Assembly (NCBI GenBank): GCA_040217795.1
Contig: JBEHWK010000004.1
Coordinates: 13,206 to 77,205 of the forward strand
DNA length: 64,000 nucleotides
Source: Clostridium_T sp040217795
GTDB taxonomy: Bacteria > Bacillota > Clostridia > Clostridiales > Clostridiaceae
Direction of reading: 5' to 3'
The notes beneath the pieces were generated by a model that searched no databases, was not told the origin of the DNA, and saw nothing but the letters and a program-made list of their open reading frames with translations. Positions 17,525 to 26,550 of the stretch are shown here, piece by piece (position 1 is the stretch's first letter; each line of letters opens with the position of its first letter). Both the position numbers and the translations under genes were made by a program.

Positions 17525-17836
17525 ATGTTTATGAGTTTGGCTCGTCATGGATTCGGTTATTTCGGAGGCGGAGCAGGTTCCGGACGAATGGGCTTAGGTG
17601 CTGGTACAATTGGAACCGGATGGTTCCTCGCCATTGCAGGCATAAAACTTCTGATATTTATAGTTTTAGTTATAGTTGCTATAAGAATGTTTAAAAAGCA
17701 TAATGCTCATATTAACAGTATTTCAAAGGCTGATGACAACGATCCTTTAAGAATACTGGATGAAAAATTTGCTAAAGGAGAATATACCGAAGAAGAATAC
17801 CTTAAGAGAAAAGAAATACTTTCTAAAAAGGACTAG
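17525..17836 (+). CDS. Small membrane protein with C-terminal SHOCT domain
   Basis: A 103-residue protein with a Gly-rich N-terminal part, one membrane segment at about 33-55 (FLAIAGIKLLIFIVLVIVAI) and a C-terminal SHOCT motif (short C-terminal domain): DPLRILDEKFAKGEYTEEEY followed by LKRKEIL. SHOCT domains are thought to mediate oligomerisation or protein contacts. The ATG has AAGGAGGAATT before it. A terminator follows, so it can be transcribed separately from the two-component genes. A second SHOCT protein lies after the kinase gene, which hints at a shared process. Confidence 0.85.
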   Translation: MFMSLARHGFGYFGGGAGSGRMGLGAGTIGTGWFLAIAGIKLLIFIVLVIVAIRMFKKHNAHINSISKADDNDPLRILDEKFAKGEYTEEEYLKRKEILSKKD

Positions 17837-17860
17837 AGGGCTATGCTCTCTAGTTTTTTT
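17833..17860 (+). terminator. Intrinsic terminator after the first SHOCT gene
   Basis: CTAGAGGGC / GCTCTCTAG with a 3-base loop and a run of seven T. It separates the SHOCT gene from the response regulator gene. Confidence 0.9.
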
Positions 17861-17914
17861 AAAAACAATAACTTATAATTAATTCAACAGGATTAATTAT
17901 AGGCGGTGATTCTT

Positions 17915-18625
17915 TTGAAAAATGACTTTAAAATACTTGTAGTTGATGATGAACAAAAAATATTGGATGTAGTTAAAGCTTACCTGGAAAAAGAAGGTTT
18001 TCATATAGTCACTGCCATGGATGGCGAGGCTTCTTTAAATATTTTTAAAACTGAAACAATTCATCTTATTATTTTAGATTTAATGATTCCTAAAATAACC
18101 GGAGAAGAAGTATGCCGTAAAATACGGACTTTTTCAAATGTACCAATTATAATGCTGACTGCAAAAGTTGATGAAGATGAGAAAATTGACGGGATATCAA
18201 TGGGCGCAGATGACTATATAACAAAACCTTTCAGTGTCCGTGAACTGGTTGTAAGAGTCAGGGCCCTTTTAAGAAGATCTTATAATGACATTATTCCTGC
18301 TGCTGATGTTTTAACCTTTAATAACGGTGATTTGGAAGTTGATATTAAAAAGATGCTTGTTAAAAAACAAGGTAAGCCTGTAAACTTAACAACCAACGAA
18401 TTTAAAGTTTTTACTGTTCTTCTCACTAACCCTGGCCAAGTCTTCCCCAGAGAGGATCTTGTTGAAAAAGCCTTTGGCATTGATTATGAAGGTTTTGACA
18501 GAACAGTTGACACTTATATTAAAAATATCCGCCAAAAGATAGAAGATAATGATAAATACCATAAATATATAACTACTGTCTATGGTATAGGATATAAATT
18601 TTCTCCTGACTCCAAGGAGGTATAA
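17915..18625 (+). CDS. OmpR/PhoB-family response regulator
   Basis: A DNA-binding response regulator of about 236 residues. The receiver domain has the acidic pair VVDDE near the N terminus, the phosphoacceptor Asp in IILDLMIPK and the lysine in YITKPFSVRELVVRV. The C-terminal winged helix is shown by LTTNEFKVFTVLLTNPGQVFPRE (core LTTNEFKVFTVLL) and VDTYIKNIRQKIE. The TTG at 17915 is chosen because AGGCGGTGAT lies at the correct distance before it; a GTG at 17906 lies inside that site. The kinase gene follows 2 bases later. The target genes are unknown; the copper pump genes nearby are convergent and have their own operator. Confidence 0.92.
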   Translation: MKNDFKILVVDDEQKILDVVKAYLEKEGFHIVTAMDGEASLNIFKTETIHLIILDLMIPKITGEEVCRKIRTFSNVPIIMLTAKVDEDEKIDGISMGADDYITKPFSVRELVVRVRALLRRSYNDIIPAADVLTFNNGDLEVDIKKMLVKKQGKPVNLTTNEFKVFTVLLTNPGQVFPREDLVEKAFGIDYEGFDRTVDTYIKNIRQKIEDNDKYHKYITTVYGIGYKFSPDSKEV

Positions 18626-18627
18626 TA

Positions 18628-20034
18628 ATGAGGATATCCTTAGTGAAAAAACTTTCTCTTGTTATAATCACTGCAATTTTAGGTTCCATTACATTAACCA
18701 GCCTTATCTCAAATTACATGGTGGAAAAAAAATTCGGCAAATATTTAATCGATGAACATAATACAAAAGTTGATAATGCAGTAAGGATTGTTGAAGGTCT
18801 ATATAGTGAAACTGCTGGTTTTTCTAATTTTCATAAAGATGAATTGCAAAGGTATGCAGAACTTCAGGATTTATTTATAGAAGTTAAAGATTCAAAAAAC
18901 AATGTCATTTACTCATCGGGAGCCTCTCATTTAAAAAAGAAAAACGCCATGGGAAATTCAATGAGATCTATGATGAAAAATTTTTCCGGGATTAACTTAG
19001 GTGAATATACCGAAAATACTTATCAGATTCTGGTTGATTCAAAAAGTGTCGGAACAGTAACAATTGGTTACTTAGGTACCTCATATCTCTCTTCAGGTTC
19101 TGTTTTTTTCATGAGCACATTAAATCATTCATTTTTGTTGTCTGCCTTTATAGCATTAATTTTTGCATTATTCATCAGTGTTATTATTTCAAGACAAATT
19201 TCAAAACCTATTGTAAATATAACCCGTACTGCAAATAAAATACGCTGCGGAAATCTAGAGAGCAGATCATCTATAAATACAAGCACTTCCGAGATAATTG
19301 ATCTTTCCAACTCAATAAATTATCTTGCCAGAACTTTAAGCGAGCAGGAAATGCTGAGAAAAAGGCTCACTTCTGATATAGCTCATGAATTGAGAACTCC
19401 GCTGACGACACTTAAAACTCATATTGAAGCCTTTATAGACGGTATCTGGGAGCCAACCCCTGAAAGATTCGAATCTTTCTATGAAGAAATAGAACGTCTT
19501 ACAAAACTTGTAGATAATCTTCGTAATCTTGCTAAATATGAACAGGAAACCCTAAAACTAAATCTGACGGCAGTTAATCTGTCAGTTGAGCTGGAAAAGA
19601 TAGTTGATTCTTTCAGGCCTCTTTATACAAAAAATAACTATCAGTTAGAAAGCACAATAATGCCTGATATCAATGCATTAATAGATAAGGACAAATTCAA
19701 GCAGATAATCAATAACCTGCTTTCAAATTCTTATATGTATTTAAAAGAAAAGGGGAAAGTCACAGTAATATTAAGCGGGGAACAGGAGACCATTGTAATA
19801 AAGGTAATCGACAACGGCATAGGAATTCCTGAAGAAAATCTTCCTTTCATATTTGAAAGATTCTACAGAAGTGATTTATCCCGCAGTTCAGATACAGGAG
19901 GTTCCGGTATCGGACTTACAATTACCAAAGCATTTGTGGAAGCTCACGGCGGCGAAATAACTGTCAAAAGCAAAGAAGGAAAAGGCACTGCTTTCACAAT
20001 AACTCTTCCTGTAAATAACACTCTGTCCTCTTAG
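18628..20034 (+). CDS. Membrane sensor histidine kinase
   Basis: A 468-residue HAMP-HisKA-HATPase kinase. Membrane segments lie at about 8-28 and 163-187, with an outer sensor region of about 135 residues between them. The HAMP domain follows, then the phosphoacceptor histidine in DIAHELRTPLTTLKTH, the N box NNLLSNS, DNGIGIP and GGSGIGLTI. The outer region contains a Met/Lys-rich segment (MGNSMRSMMKNFSG) that could bind a metal, but this is speculation. It overlaps no neighbour and has AAGGAGG before the ATG. It pairs with the response regulator directly upstream. Confidence 0.92.
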   Translation: MRISLVKKLSLVIITAILGSITLTSLISNYMVEKKFGKYLIDEHNTKVDNAVRIVEGLYSETAGFSNFHKDELQRYAELQDLFIEVKDSKNNVIYSSGASHLKKKNAMGNSMRSMMKNFSGINLGEYTENTYQILVDSKSVGTVTIGYLGTSYLSSGSVFFMSTLNHSFLLSAFIALIFALFISVIISRQISKPIVNITRTANKIRCGNLESRSSINTSTSEIIDLSNSINYLARTLSEQEMLRKRLTSDIAHELRTPLTTLKTHIEAFIDGIWEPTPERFESFYEEIERLTKLVDNLRNLAKYEQETLKLNLTAVNLSVELEKIVDSFRPLYTKNNYQLESTIMPDINALIDKDKFKQIINNLLSNSYMYLKEKGKVTVILSGEQETIVIKVIDNGIGIPEENLPFIFERFYRSDLSRSSDTGGSGIGLTITKAFVEAHGGEITVKSKEGKGTAFTITLPVNNTLSS

Positions 20035-20106
20035 CCTGAAAAATCATTCTCCATATTTCCTTCACAATTTATGAATATAATATAGCTAAAGAAAGGAGTT
20101 GTTATT

Positions 20107-20295
20107 ATGATGCTATTTCCTATACTTTTAATAGTTATAGTATTTTTATTCCTATATCATCCTGATGGAAAAGGATGCTGTTATCTTAATAGAAATGAAA
20201 GCAAACCCTCCCCATTGGATATTTTAAAAATAAGATTTGCTAACGGTGAAATTGATGAAGAGGAATACCTGAAGAAAAAAGATCTTTTAAAATAA
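20107..20295 (+). CDS. Small membrane protein with SHOCT motif
   Basis: A 62-residue protein with one hydrophobic segment at about 3-17, a short Cys pair (GKGCCYL), and a C-terminal SHOCT motif PLDILKIRFANGEIDEEEYL followed by KKKDLL. GAAAGGAG lies before the ATG. It is the second SHOCT gene of this cluster and follows the kinase gene by 72 bases. The CC pair near copper genes invites a metal-related guess, but nothing more can be shown. Confidence 0.82.
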   Translation: MMLFPILLIVIVFLFLYHPDGKGCCYLNRNESKPSPLDILKIRFANGEIDEEEYLKKKDLLK

Positions 20296-20308
20296 CTTTT
20301 CACAAACA

Positions 20309-20354
20309 AAATGGGATGTTTCAAAACATAATTAGTTTTGAAACATCCTATTTT
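20309..20354. terminator. Bidirectional terminator between SHOCT and copZ genes
   Basis: A long stem, with AAATGGGATGTTTCAAAAC pairing GTTTTGAAACATCCTATTT, and a 7-base loop, between convergent genes. Both sides carry A/T runs. Confidence 0.88.
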
Positions 20355-20356
20355 AT

Positions 20357-20575
20357 TTACTGCAGAACCTCTATTCCTGCAACCTCATATCCTGCATCAT
20401 CAATTGCGGCTTTTATATCTTTGTCTTCAACCTCAGCACCTGACTCCAGAATTGCATATTTATCTTCTAAATTCACCTCTACATTTGTTACCACATTGAA
20501 ATCACTTAGTGCTTCCCTCACATGCTTAACACAATGATTACAGCTCATACCCTCAATTAATATCTTCTTTTTCAT
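20357..20575 (-). CDS. copZ: Copper chaperone CopZ (heavy-metal-associated domain)
   Basis: A 72-residue single HMA domain that binds Cu(I) with the GMSCNHC motif at about residues 9-15 and delivers it to the CopA ATPase. Its length matches CopZ. It follows copA by 37 bases on the same strand, so both are expected on one mRNA under the copper-responsive operator before copA. The C-terminal half has the alpha/beta pattern DIKAAIDDAGYEV. Confidence 0.93.
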   Translation of the reverse strand: MKKKILIEGMSCNHCVKHVREALSDFNVVTNVEVNLEDKYAILESGAEVEDKDIKAAIDDAGYEVAGIEVLQ

Positions 20576-20612
20576 TATCTTTCCTCCTTATTAATACATA
20601 CTTTTTCACTTC

Positions 20613-23072
20613 TTACCTGACTGGTTTAAATCCTTTTAATCTTAGCACATTCAATAGAACTGACACAGAGCTGAAGCTCATAGCTGCTGCCGCAATGATA
20701 GGATTCAGACGAGGACCGCCGAATATATATAATATCCCCATAGCGACTGGAATACCTAAGGTGTTATATCCAAATGCCCAGAAGAGATTTTGTTTAATAT
20801 TTCTGATGGTTTTCTTACTAAGCTGAATGGCAGCAGGAACATCCATCAAATCACCCCTCATAAGAACTATATCTGCGGATTCAATCGCAACGTCCGTACC
20901 TGAACCTATGGCAATACCTATATCTGATTGCGCAAGAGCTGGAGCATCATTAATTCCGTCACCAACCATGGCAACCTTTTTTCCTTCTCCCTGAAGCTTT
21001 TTAACTTCACTGGCTTTATCCTGTGGAAGAACTTCTGCCAAAATCCTGTCTATTCCTACTTGTTTCCCAATTGCTTCAGCAGTTCTTTTATTATCCCCGG
21101 TTATCATTGCCACTTCTATTCCCATATCATGAAGTTTTTCTATAGCTCTTCTGCTGCTTTCTTTGACAGTATCCGCCACTGCAATAATTCCTGCCATACT
21201 TCCATTAATGGTCACATACATCGGAGTCTTCCCATCCTCGGCTAACTTATCAGAGGTTTCTTTTAAATTTTCTAAGGAAATCTTACTTTCATCCATAAGT
21301 TTTTTATTTCCTAACAAAATATCTTTACCATCTATTTTAACCTGAATTCCATAGCCAGGAACTGCCCTGAAGAAATCTACCTTCTTTAATTCAATTCCCT
21401 TTTCTTCTGCACCTTTAACTATGGCTTCACCAAGGGGGTGTTCAGAACCCTTCTCTGCTGATGCTGCAAACTGCAGCAAATCATCTTCTTTTATTCCTTT
21501 TACGGCAAAAACGTCTGTAATCTTAGGTTTGCCTTCAGTAATAGTTCCCGTTTTATCGAATACTACAGTTTTTATATTATGAACTGTTTCTAAAGCAGCC
21601 CCGCTTTTTATCAAGACTCCATATTCCGCACCTTTACCTGTACCCACCATGATAGCAGTAGGAGTTGCCAATCCCAGTGCACAAGGACAGGCAATTACTA
21701 AAACTGATATAAATATAGTCAGGGCAAATACTGCTGTCTCACCTGCAATATACCATGCAGATGCTGATATAATAGCTAATGCTATAACTATAGGTACAAA
21801 GTAGCCTGATATCACATCAGCTAATTGAGCTATGGGTGCCTTGGAACCTTGAGCTTCTTCCACAAGTTTTATTATTTGAGCTAAAGCTGTGTCTTTTCCT
21901 ACTCTTGTGGCTTTATATCTGATTGCACCATTTTTGTTTATACTTGCACCAATTATCTTATCCCCCACAGTCTTTTCCACAGGTATGCTCTCTCCGGTAA
22001 GCATAGACTCATCTACAGAGGTCATTCCCTCAATCACTTCACCATCCACCGGCATCTTTTCACCTGGTTTTACAGCTATAACATCTCCCAATTCCACTTC
22101 TTCAATGCCTATCTCAACTTCCTGCCCATTCCTTATTATTATGGCAGTCTTTGGGGCAAGACCCATGAGTTTTTTTATGGCTTCTGAAGTTTTCCCTTTT
22201 GTAACTGATTCCAAATACTTACCCAGAGTAATAAGAGTAAGGATAACTGCTGCGGATTCAAAATATAACTCAAATGCATAGTCTGTATTTCCGTAAAAAA
22301 TCTGTACAATTGCAAATATTCCATATAAAAATGCTGCCGATGTACCCATGGCAATGAGAGAATCCATATTAGGACTCCTTCTTATCAGGGATTTAAATCC
22401 TACTCTGAAGAACCTGTTCCCAACAATCATTACAGGAATCACCAGAACAAGCTGCACAATTGCAAAGTTTTTTGGGTTCATCATAGGGTCAATAATTTCA
22501 GGAAGGCTGAACCCCAATCTTTCCCCTATCATATGCCCCATAGAAACAGCAAGGAGAGGAATTGTAAATATCAAAGATATAACGAATCTCTTCCATAATA
22601 ATTTTATTTCTTTCTCTTTCCTTACTTTATCCTCATCTACAGTTGTTGTTTCTTCCTCAAGTGCCTTATATCCAGCTTTCTCCACAGCCCTTTTTATATC
22701 GGACAACCTAACCTTTGAAGGCTCATAACTGACGGTTAACTTCTCTGTAGCAAAGTTCACGTTTGCTTCAATAACTCCGTCCAGTTTACTCGTAACTCTT
22801 TCTATTGTTTTAGCACAGGCTGCGCAAGTCATACCCTCAATATTAAATATTTTACTATTTGATTCTATTACAGCTTTATATCCGGCTTTCTCAACAGCAG
22901 CCTGAATATCTGGTACTCCTGCCTTTTCTTCATCGAAAGTAACATTAAGCTTTTCTGTTGCAAAATTCACATCAGCTTCAATTACTCCAGGAACTTTTTT
23001 AGTTGCTCTCTCTACAGCTTTAGCACAAGCTGCACAAGTCATACCCTCTATTTTTAAAGACTTTTTTATCAT
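20613..23072 (-). CDS. copA: Copper-exporting P1B-type ATPase
   Basis: It pumps Cu(I) out of the cell. Two N-terminal HMA domains carry GMTCAAC motifs (about residues 11 and 79). The ATPase core has MLTGES (actuator), the membrane metal site IACPCALG, the phosphorylation site VFDKTGT, SEHPLG and GDGINDAPA. Total length is 819 residues from the ATG at 23072, which has AAGGAGGG upstream. An open frame extends 35 codons further up, through the operator region, and is rejected as a start. Gene order copA-copZ and the CsoR-like site upstream fit a copper efflux operon. Confidence 0.97.
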   Translation of the reverse strand: MIKKSLKIEGMTCAACAKAVERATKKVPGVIEADVNFATEKLNVTFDEEKAGVPDIQAAVEKAGYKAVIESNSKIFNIEGMTCAACAKTIERVTSKLDGVIEANVNFATEKLTVSYEPSKVRLSDIKRAVEKAGYKALEEETTTVDEDKVRKEKEIKLLWKRFVISLIFTIPLLAVSMGHMIGERLGFSLPEIIDPMMNPKNFAIVQLVLVIPVMIVGNRFFRVGFKSLIRRSPNMDSLIAMGTSAAFLYGIFAIVQIFYGNTDYAFELYFESAAVILTLITLGKYLESVTKGKTSEAIKKLMGLAPKTAIIIRNGQEVEIGIEEVELGDVIAVKPGEKMPVDGEVIEGMTSVDESMLTGESIPVEKTVGDKIIGASINKNGAIRYKATRVGKDTALAQIIKLVEEAQGSKAPIAQLADVISGYFVPIVIALAIISASAWYIAGETAVFALTIFISVLVIACPCALGLATPTAIMVGTGKGAEYGVLIKSGAALETVHNIKTVVFDKTGTITEGKPKITDVFAVKGIKEDDLLQFAASAEKGSEHPLGEAIVKGAEEKGIELKKVDFFRAVPGYGIQVKIDGKDILLGNKKLMDESKISLENLKETSDKLAEDGKTPMYVTINGSMAGIIAVADTVKESSRRAIEKLHDMGIEVAMITGDNKRTAEAIGKQVGIDRILAEVLPQDKASEVKKLQGEGKKVAMVGDGINDAPALAQSDIGIAIGSGTDVAIESADIVLMRGDLMDVPAAIQLSKKTIRNIKQNLFWAFGYNTLGIPVAMGILYIFGGPRLNPIIAAAAMSFSSVSVLLNVLRLKGFKPVR

Positions 23073-23168
23073 ATGAATTCCCTCCTTATAAAAAGTACTA
23101 TAATGCTTTATCATGAAAATCATGGCACGGACTAAATCTATTACTTTATTCCCTTTTTCCTGCAAAAT

Positions 23169-23192
23169 AACCCCCACCCATAGGGGGTGTGT
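23169..23192 (-). promoter_or_regulatory. Candidate CsoR-type copper operator before copA
   Basis: The segment CCCCCACCCATAGGGGGTGT is a G/C-rich interrupted palindrome in a very AT-rich context, the form of operators bound by CsoR repressors before copA-copZ genes. It lies just downstream of a TATAAT and about 97 bases before the copA start. No csoR gene is in the window. The family of the regulator is inferred. Confidence 0.6.
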
Positions 23193-23195
23193 ACA

Positions 23196-23229
23196 ATTAT
23201 ACTCTATTACTATTTTATTAAAATGTCAA
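23196..23229 (-). promoter_or_regulatory. Candidate copA promoter
   Basis: On the minus strand a TTGACA (23224-23229) and a TATAAT (23196-23201) are visible, but they are 22 bases apart, longer than the usual 16-18. An alternative is that only one of the two is used. The copper operator lies immediately downstream of the TATAAT. Confidence 0.4.
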
Positions 23230-23351
23230 TACTGATGAAATATTCTTCTTATCTATAATTATACCAGTATCAATTTAACATAATATACTCTTTTAATGCT
23301 CTGAGGGTTTTGTTAAGAGAAGTGACTTCGTCACTTTCCTATGCAATAAAG

Positions 23352-23398
23352 ATAAGGGCAAATTTGAAATTCTTAGAGAACTTCAAATTTGCCCTTAT
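23352..23398 (-). terminator. Intrinsic terminator after the glycosyltransferase gene
   Basis: A perfect 17-bp stem (ATAAGGGCAAATTTGAA and its complement) with a 13-base loop lies 50 bases beyond the glycosyltransferase stop. The following tract on the minus strand is CTTTATT, a modest U run. A smaller AAGTGACTTCGTCACTT hairpin lies next to it. Confidence 0.75.
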
Positions 23399-23448
23399 AG
23401 ATTTACCCAATATTTATAATTTATAAACAAAAAATTTAACTATTATGG

Positions 23449-24390
23449 TTATTCTTCAAAATTTATTTTTTCCTTTATAAAATATAAAGGTCTGTTTTTA
23501 CTTTCATCATAAATTCTTGAAATATAGGATCCTATGATTCCTAATGAAAAGATCTGAATTCCGCTGAAAAATGTAATTCCCACCATTATGGACGCCCATC
23601 CTTCAATGGTACTTTTCAAAAACAATTTCTCAAAAATAATATATATAAGTAATGCAAAAGAAACCAATATGGTAATTATACCTAGATCTGTAACCAGTTT
23701 TAATGGCTTTGACGAAAAAGAAATTATTCCATCCGATGCAAAACGGATCATCTTTTTTAAGGGATATTTCGTTTCTCCTGCATATCTTTCATCACGCTGA
23801 TATTCTATGAATGTCTGCTTAAATCCAATCCAGCTGACCATACCTCGTATAAACCTGTTTCTTTCAGGCATCATTTTAAATGCCTCAACTACTTTTCTGT
23901 CCATAAGCCTGAAATCCCCAGTATCCTTTGGAATCTTAATTTCTGACATCGCTTCTAAAAACTTGTAAAAATATTTTGCTGTTATAAGCTTAAAGGCACT
24001 TTCACCCTTTCTTTTAGCTCGCTTTCCATAAACAACATCATATCCTTCCTGCCATTTATGTATCATATCAACTATCAATTCAGGAGGGTCTTGTAAGTCC
24101 GCATCTATTAATACAACAGCATCTCCCTTTGCATGAAAAATACCGGCAGTAACTGCAACCTGGTGTCCAAAATTCCTTGCAAAATCTATGATTTTAACAT
24201 TTTTATCGACATTACCGATCTTTTTTAATATTTCTAATGTTCTATCTGTGGAACCATCATTTATAAATATAAACTCATAATTGATATTATTTTCTTCCAC
24301 TGTTTTTTTAAGCCTGCTGTAACATTCCTCAGCAACATCCTGTTCAAAATACATAGGTACTACAACTGATATCAACTTATTCTTTTCCAT
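23449..24390 (-). CDS. Glycosyltransferase family 2, polyprenyl-phosphate sugar transferase type
   Basis: A 313-residue enzyme that transfers a sugar from a nucleotide donor to a lipid phosphate on the inner face of the membrane. The GT-A domain has VVPMYFEQD at the start, FINDGSTDRTLE, and the metal-binding LIDADLQDPPEL. Two C-terminal membrane segments lie at about 232-254 and 268-290, as in GtrB/DPM1-like proteins. The gene lies 20 bases after a GT39-type gene. A plausible scheme is that this enzyme loads the lipid carrier and the GT39 protein uses the product outside. The sugar and final acceptor are not known. Confidence 0.88.
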   Translation of the reverse strand: MEKNKLISVVVPMYFEQDVAEECYSRLKKTVEENNINYEFIFINDGSTDRTLEILKKIGNVDKNVKIIDFARNFGHQVAVTAGIFHAKGDAVVLIDADLQDPPELIVDMIHKWQEGYDVVYGKRAKRKGESAFKLITAKYFYKFLEAMSEIKIPKDTGDFRLMDRKVVEAFKMMPERNRFIRGMVSWIGFKQTFIEYQRDERYAGETKYPLKKMIRFASDGIISFSSKPLKLVTDLGIITILVSFALLIYIIFEKLFLKSTIEGWASIMVGITFFSGIQIFSLGIIGSYISRIYDESKNRPLYFIKEKINFEE

Positions 24391-24410
24391 CTTATTCTCC
24401 TTAATTACAA

Positions 24411-25847
24411 TTAATTTATTTCTTCAAAAAATCTGTCATCCTTGAAAGCTGTAAAAGGTAATATTATAAAAAGCCAGCTGACAATGAATGAATACCTTGA
24501 TTGCGATTCTGTAATCAAATAAAGCAATCCATATCCGCAGTAAATTATATAAAACAGATTAATTATTGGATTTTCTAAATACTGCTTTTTATTGAATAAT
24601 CCCTTGTAAATGAATATTACTGCAGTTAAATAAAACAACTGTACATAAAAATGTGCTGAAGTATTCAGGTCTACTTTCATATCCTGCGGACCCAAATCCT
24701 TATTTGCCCATAGTATCCCTCCACAGTCTCCCTCTGCCCATTGTATTGCATACTTTATCACAAAGAAAGCAGCTAATTTATATACCGGAGTTGTGGTTAA
24801 CCTTTCTTTTACTATTTCCTTACATGCATTTTCTACCTTATAGTAATCATAATTATATTTATCCACAATAACTGCATCTTCAGAATTAAATCTTCCATAA
24901 GTACTTAAATTGGTTCCCTTTAAAATTGATGTCCATGGAGATTCACTTCCTTTCCAAAGCTGAAATTCTGTAATTCCCATAGACAATAACAAGTTGCTCA
25001 CTATTAGTAAAGGGATTAAAAAACCCGAAGCTAAATACACTGACGATATTACCTTGCTTTTTATATGCTGTCTTGTATATATCAAAGTATACATAATGAA
25101 GGCTATCAGCATAACAGGGGCAACCATCCTGAATAAATTTCCTATACTTAAGCTGACAGCTGAAAGCAATAAAAACCTTCGGTTTTTTTTATTTTTAATT
25201 GTCAAAATAAAGATATATACACTCAACAGATAAAATGGAATAGCAATATTCTCCGAACAATAAACAGCTGAATATATTATTACAGGAGGATATATTGCTG
25301 CAATAAAGCCCGTCCAAATTGCTTTTGTTTTAGAGTTAAAAACTTCTTTTGCTATGAGATAACAAAGAAAAATTACACTTGTTGATGAAATTACATTTAT
25401 AATCTTCAATACAACCAGGGGCTGTGAGAAAAAATTTCTTATAAAAGCAAAATACAACACTGTTATTGTCAAATGGGGAAACCTTGCAAAATAAGTAGTG
25501 CCCTTGAATATATAATACTCTCCTCTTAAAACTGCTGTGCTTTGATTATACATCACTTCAAAATCTGAAGCAGGTATGCTGTTTATTGATAATGCCCATA
25601 GCATCCTGATGAAAAAACCATAAATAACTATTATGGTTATCAATTTATCAGCACTTATTTTTTTCTTCATAAGAACCCGTAGGCCTACTCCCGAAATCAG
25701 AAAAAACATAAAAAAACATATGTTTAGAATTCCTGAACCTGACAAAAAAAATATTGAAGCTAAAAAAGTTCCAATTATTAAAATAAAAAATAAAATTTTA
25801 AGACTTATATTTATTATTGATGTAAGCCATTCTTGTATTTTTATCAT
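24411..25847 (-). CDS. Polytopic GT39-type (ArnT/PMT-like) glycosyltransferase
   Basis: A 478-residue protein with about eleven hydrophobic segments. The first outer loop contains NSIPASDFEVMY, where the Asp fits the acidic residue of the GT39/ArnT catalytic loop. Such enzymes take a sugar from a polyprenyl-phosphate and place it on an outer acceptor such as lipid, polymer or protein. The ATG at 25847 has AGAGG 6 bases before it; an ATG at 25862 has a poorly spaced site. It probably forms an operon with the lipid-linked sugar synthase downstream. Family call is by topology and loop motif, so moderate. Confidence 0.78.
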   Translation of the reverse strand: MIKIQEWLTSIINISLKILFFILIIGTFLASIFFLSGSGILNICFFMFFLISGVGLRVLMKKKISADKLITIIVIYGFFIRMLWALSINSIPASDFEVMYNQSTAVLRGEYYIFKGTTYFARFPHLTITVLYFAFIRNFFSQPLVVLKIINVISSTSVIFLCYLIAKEVFNSKTKAIWTGFIAAIYPPVIIYSAVYCSENIAIPFYLLSVYIFILTIKNKKNRRFLLLSAVSLSIGNLFRMVAPVMLIAFIMYTLIYTRQHIKSKVISSVYLASGFLIPLLIVSNLLLSMGITEFQLWKGSESPWTSILKGTNLSTYGRFNSEDAVIVDKYNYDYYKVENACKEIVKERLTTTPVYKLAAFFVIKYAIQWAEGDCGGILWANKDLGPQDMKVDLNTSAHFYVQLFYLTAVIFIYKGLFNKKQYLENPIINLFYIIYCGYGLLYLITESQSRYSFIVSWLFIILPFTAFKDDRFFEEIN

Positions 25848-26058
25848 AAAATACCTCTTCATCCTAATAGTATCTATGTCTCTTTTAATGATACCCTATT
25901 TTTGGCTATACATCAAATATTTAAGAATAATTATTTCCAGAATTTATATAAGGACTAATCTGCTGCCAGGCATTTTAGTCCTTTTTAAAGCTATAAACTA
26001 ACTTTAACCTAATTATTTAACTATGTTTTAGAATAGTGTTGATAATCTGTCAAGTTAT

Positions 26059-26316
26059 TTAAGAACCTGATTTGCTAGATTTATTCTTTCCAGTTCCATT
26101 GCTTTCCTGGTCATTGCCATCATTTTGGGCTTTTTGAACTTTTTCAGTTAAAGTCAATCTCTGAAGTTGGATTAAACCTAAGATATCACCAATTGCAGTG
26201 AAAAAGACTGCCAGTATTCCCAGTTGGTCATCGTCAGTATACTGCTTTGACAATGCTATAGCTATTACTAGCGATAATGCAGAAATTTCTTCAGGGGATA
26301 AATTAAAAATATCCAC
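26059..26316 (-). CDS. Small conserved-type protein of unknown function
   Basis: About 85 residues. The first part has PEEISALSLVIAIALSKQ and a hydrophobic helix (LGILAVFFTAIGDILGLIQL), followed by a hydrophilic tail rich in Asn, Gly, Ser and Lys. No family is recognised. The GTG at 26316 has TGAGGAAT at the right distance; a TTG at 26331 is an alternative. It stands alone between the glycosyltransferase genes and the divergent Arg-rich protein gene. The gene is supported by its ribosome binding site and protein-like composition only. Confidence 0.65.
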   Translation of the reverse strand: MDIFNLSPEEISALSLVIAIALSKQYTDDDQLGILAVFFTAIGDILGLIQLQRLTLTEKVQKAQNDGNDQESNGTGKNKSSKSGS

Positions 26317-26550
26317 AATCCCATTCCTCAAATATTAGTTTATAATATATTCATATACAGCAGTAAGTTTAAAAGTGATATGTATATTAAACTTTGGGAT
26401 TGTAATTCCATTACTTGTTTTTTCATAGTTTTACCAATATCTCCTCAATATAAGCTTGTTTATCTGATTCGTTTATGAATGTTTATCCATTAAAATGGCA
26501 CAAATTTCTCTGCAAGTGAATACCATAGTACGGAAAGGAGATGATTAAAA

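Noticed and set aside
23073..23177. N-terminal extension of CopA by 35 codons
   Set aside because: It would pass near the copper operator and lacks a ribosome binding site; the ATG at 23072 has AAGGAGGG and matches the HMA domain start.
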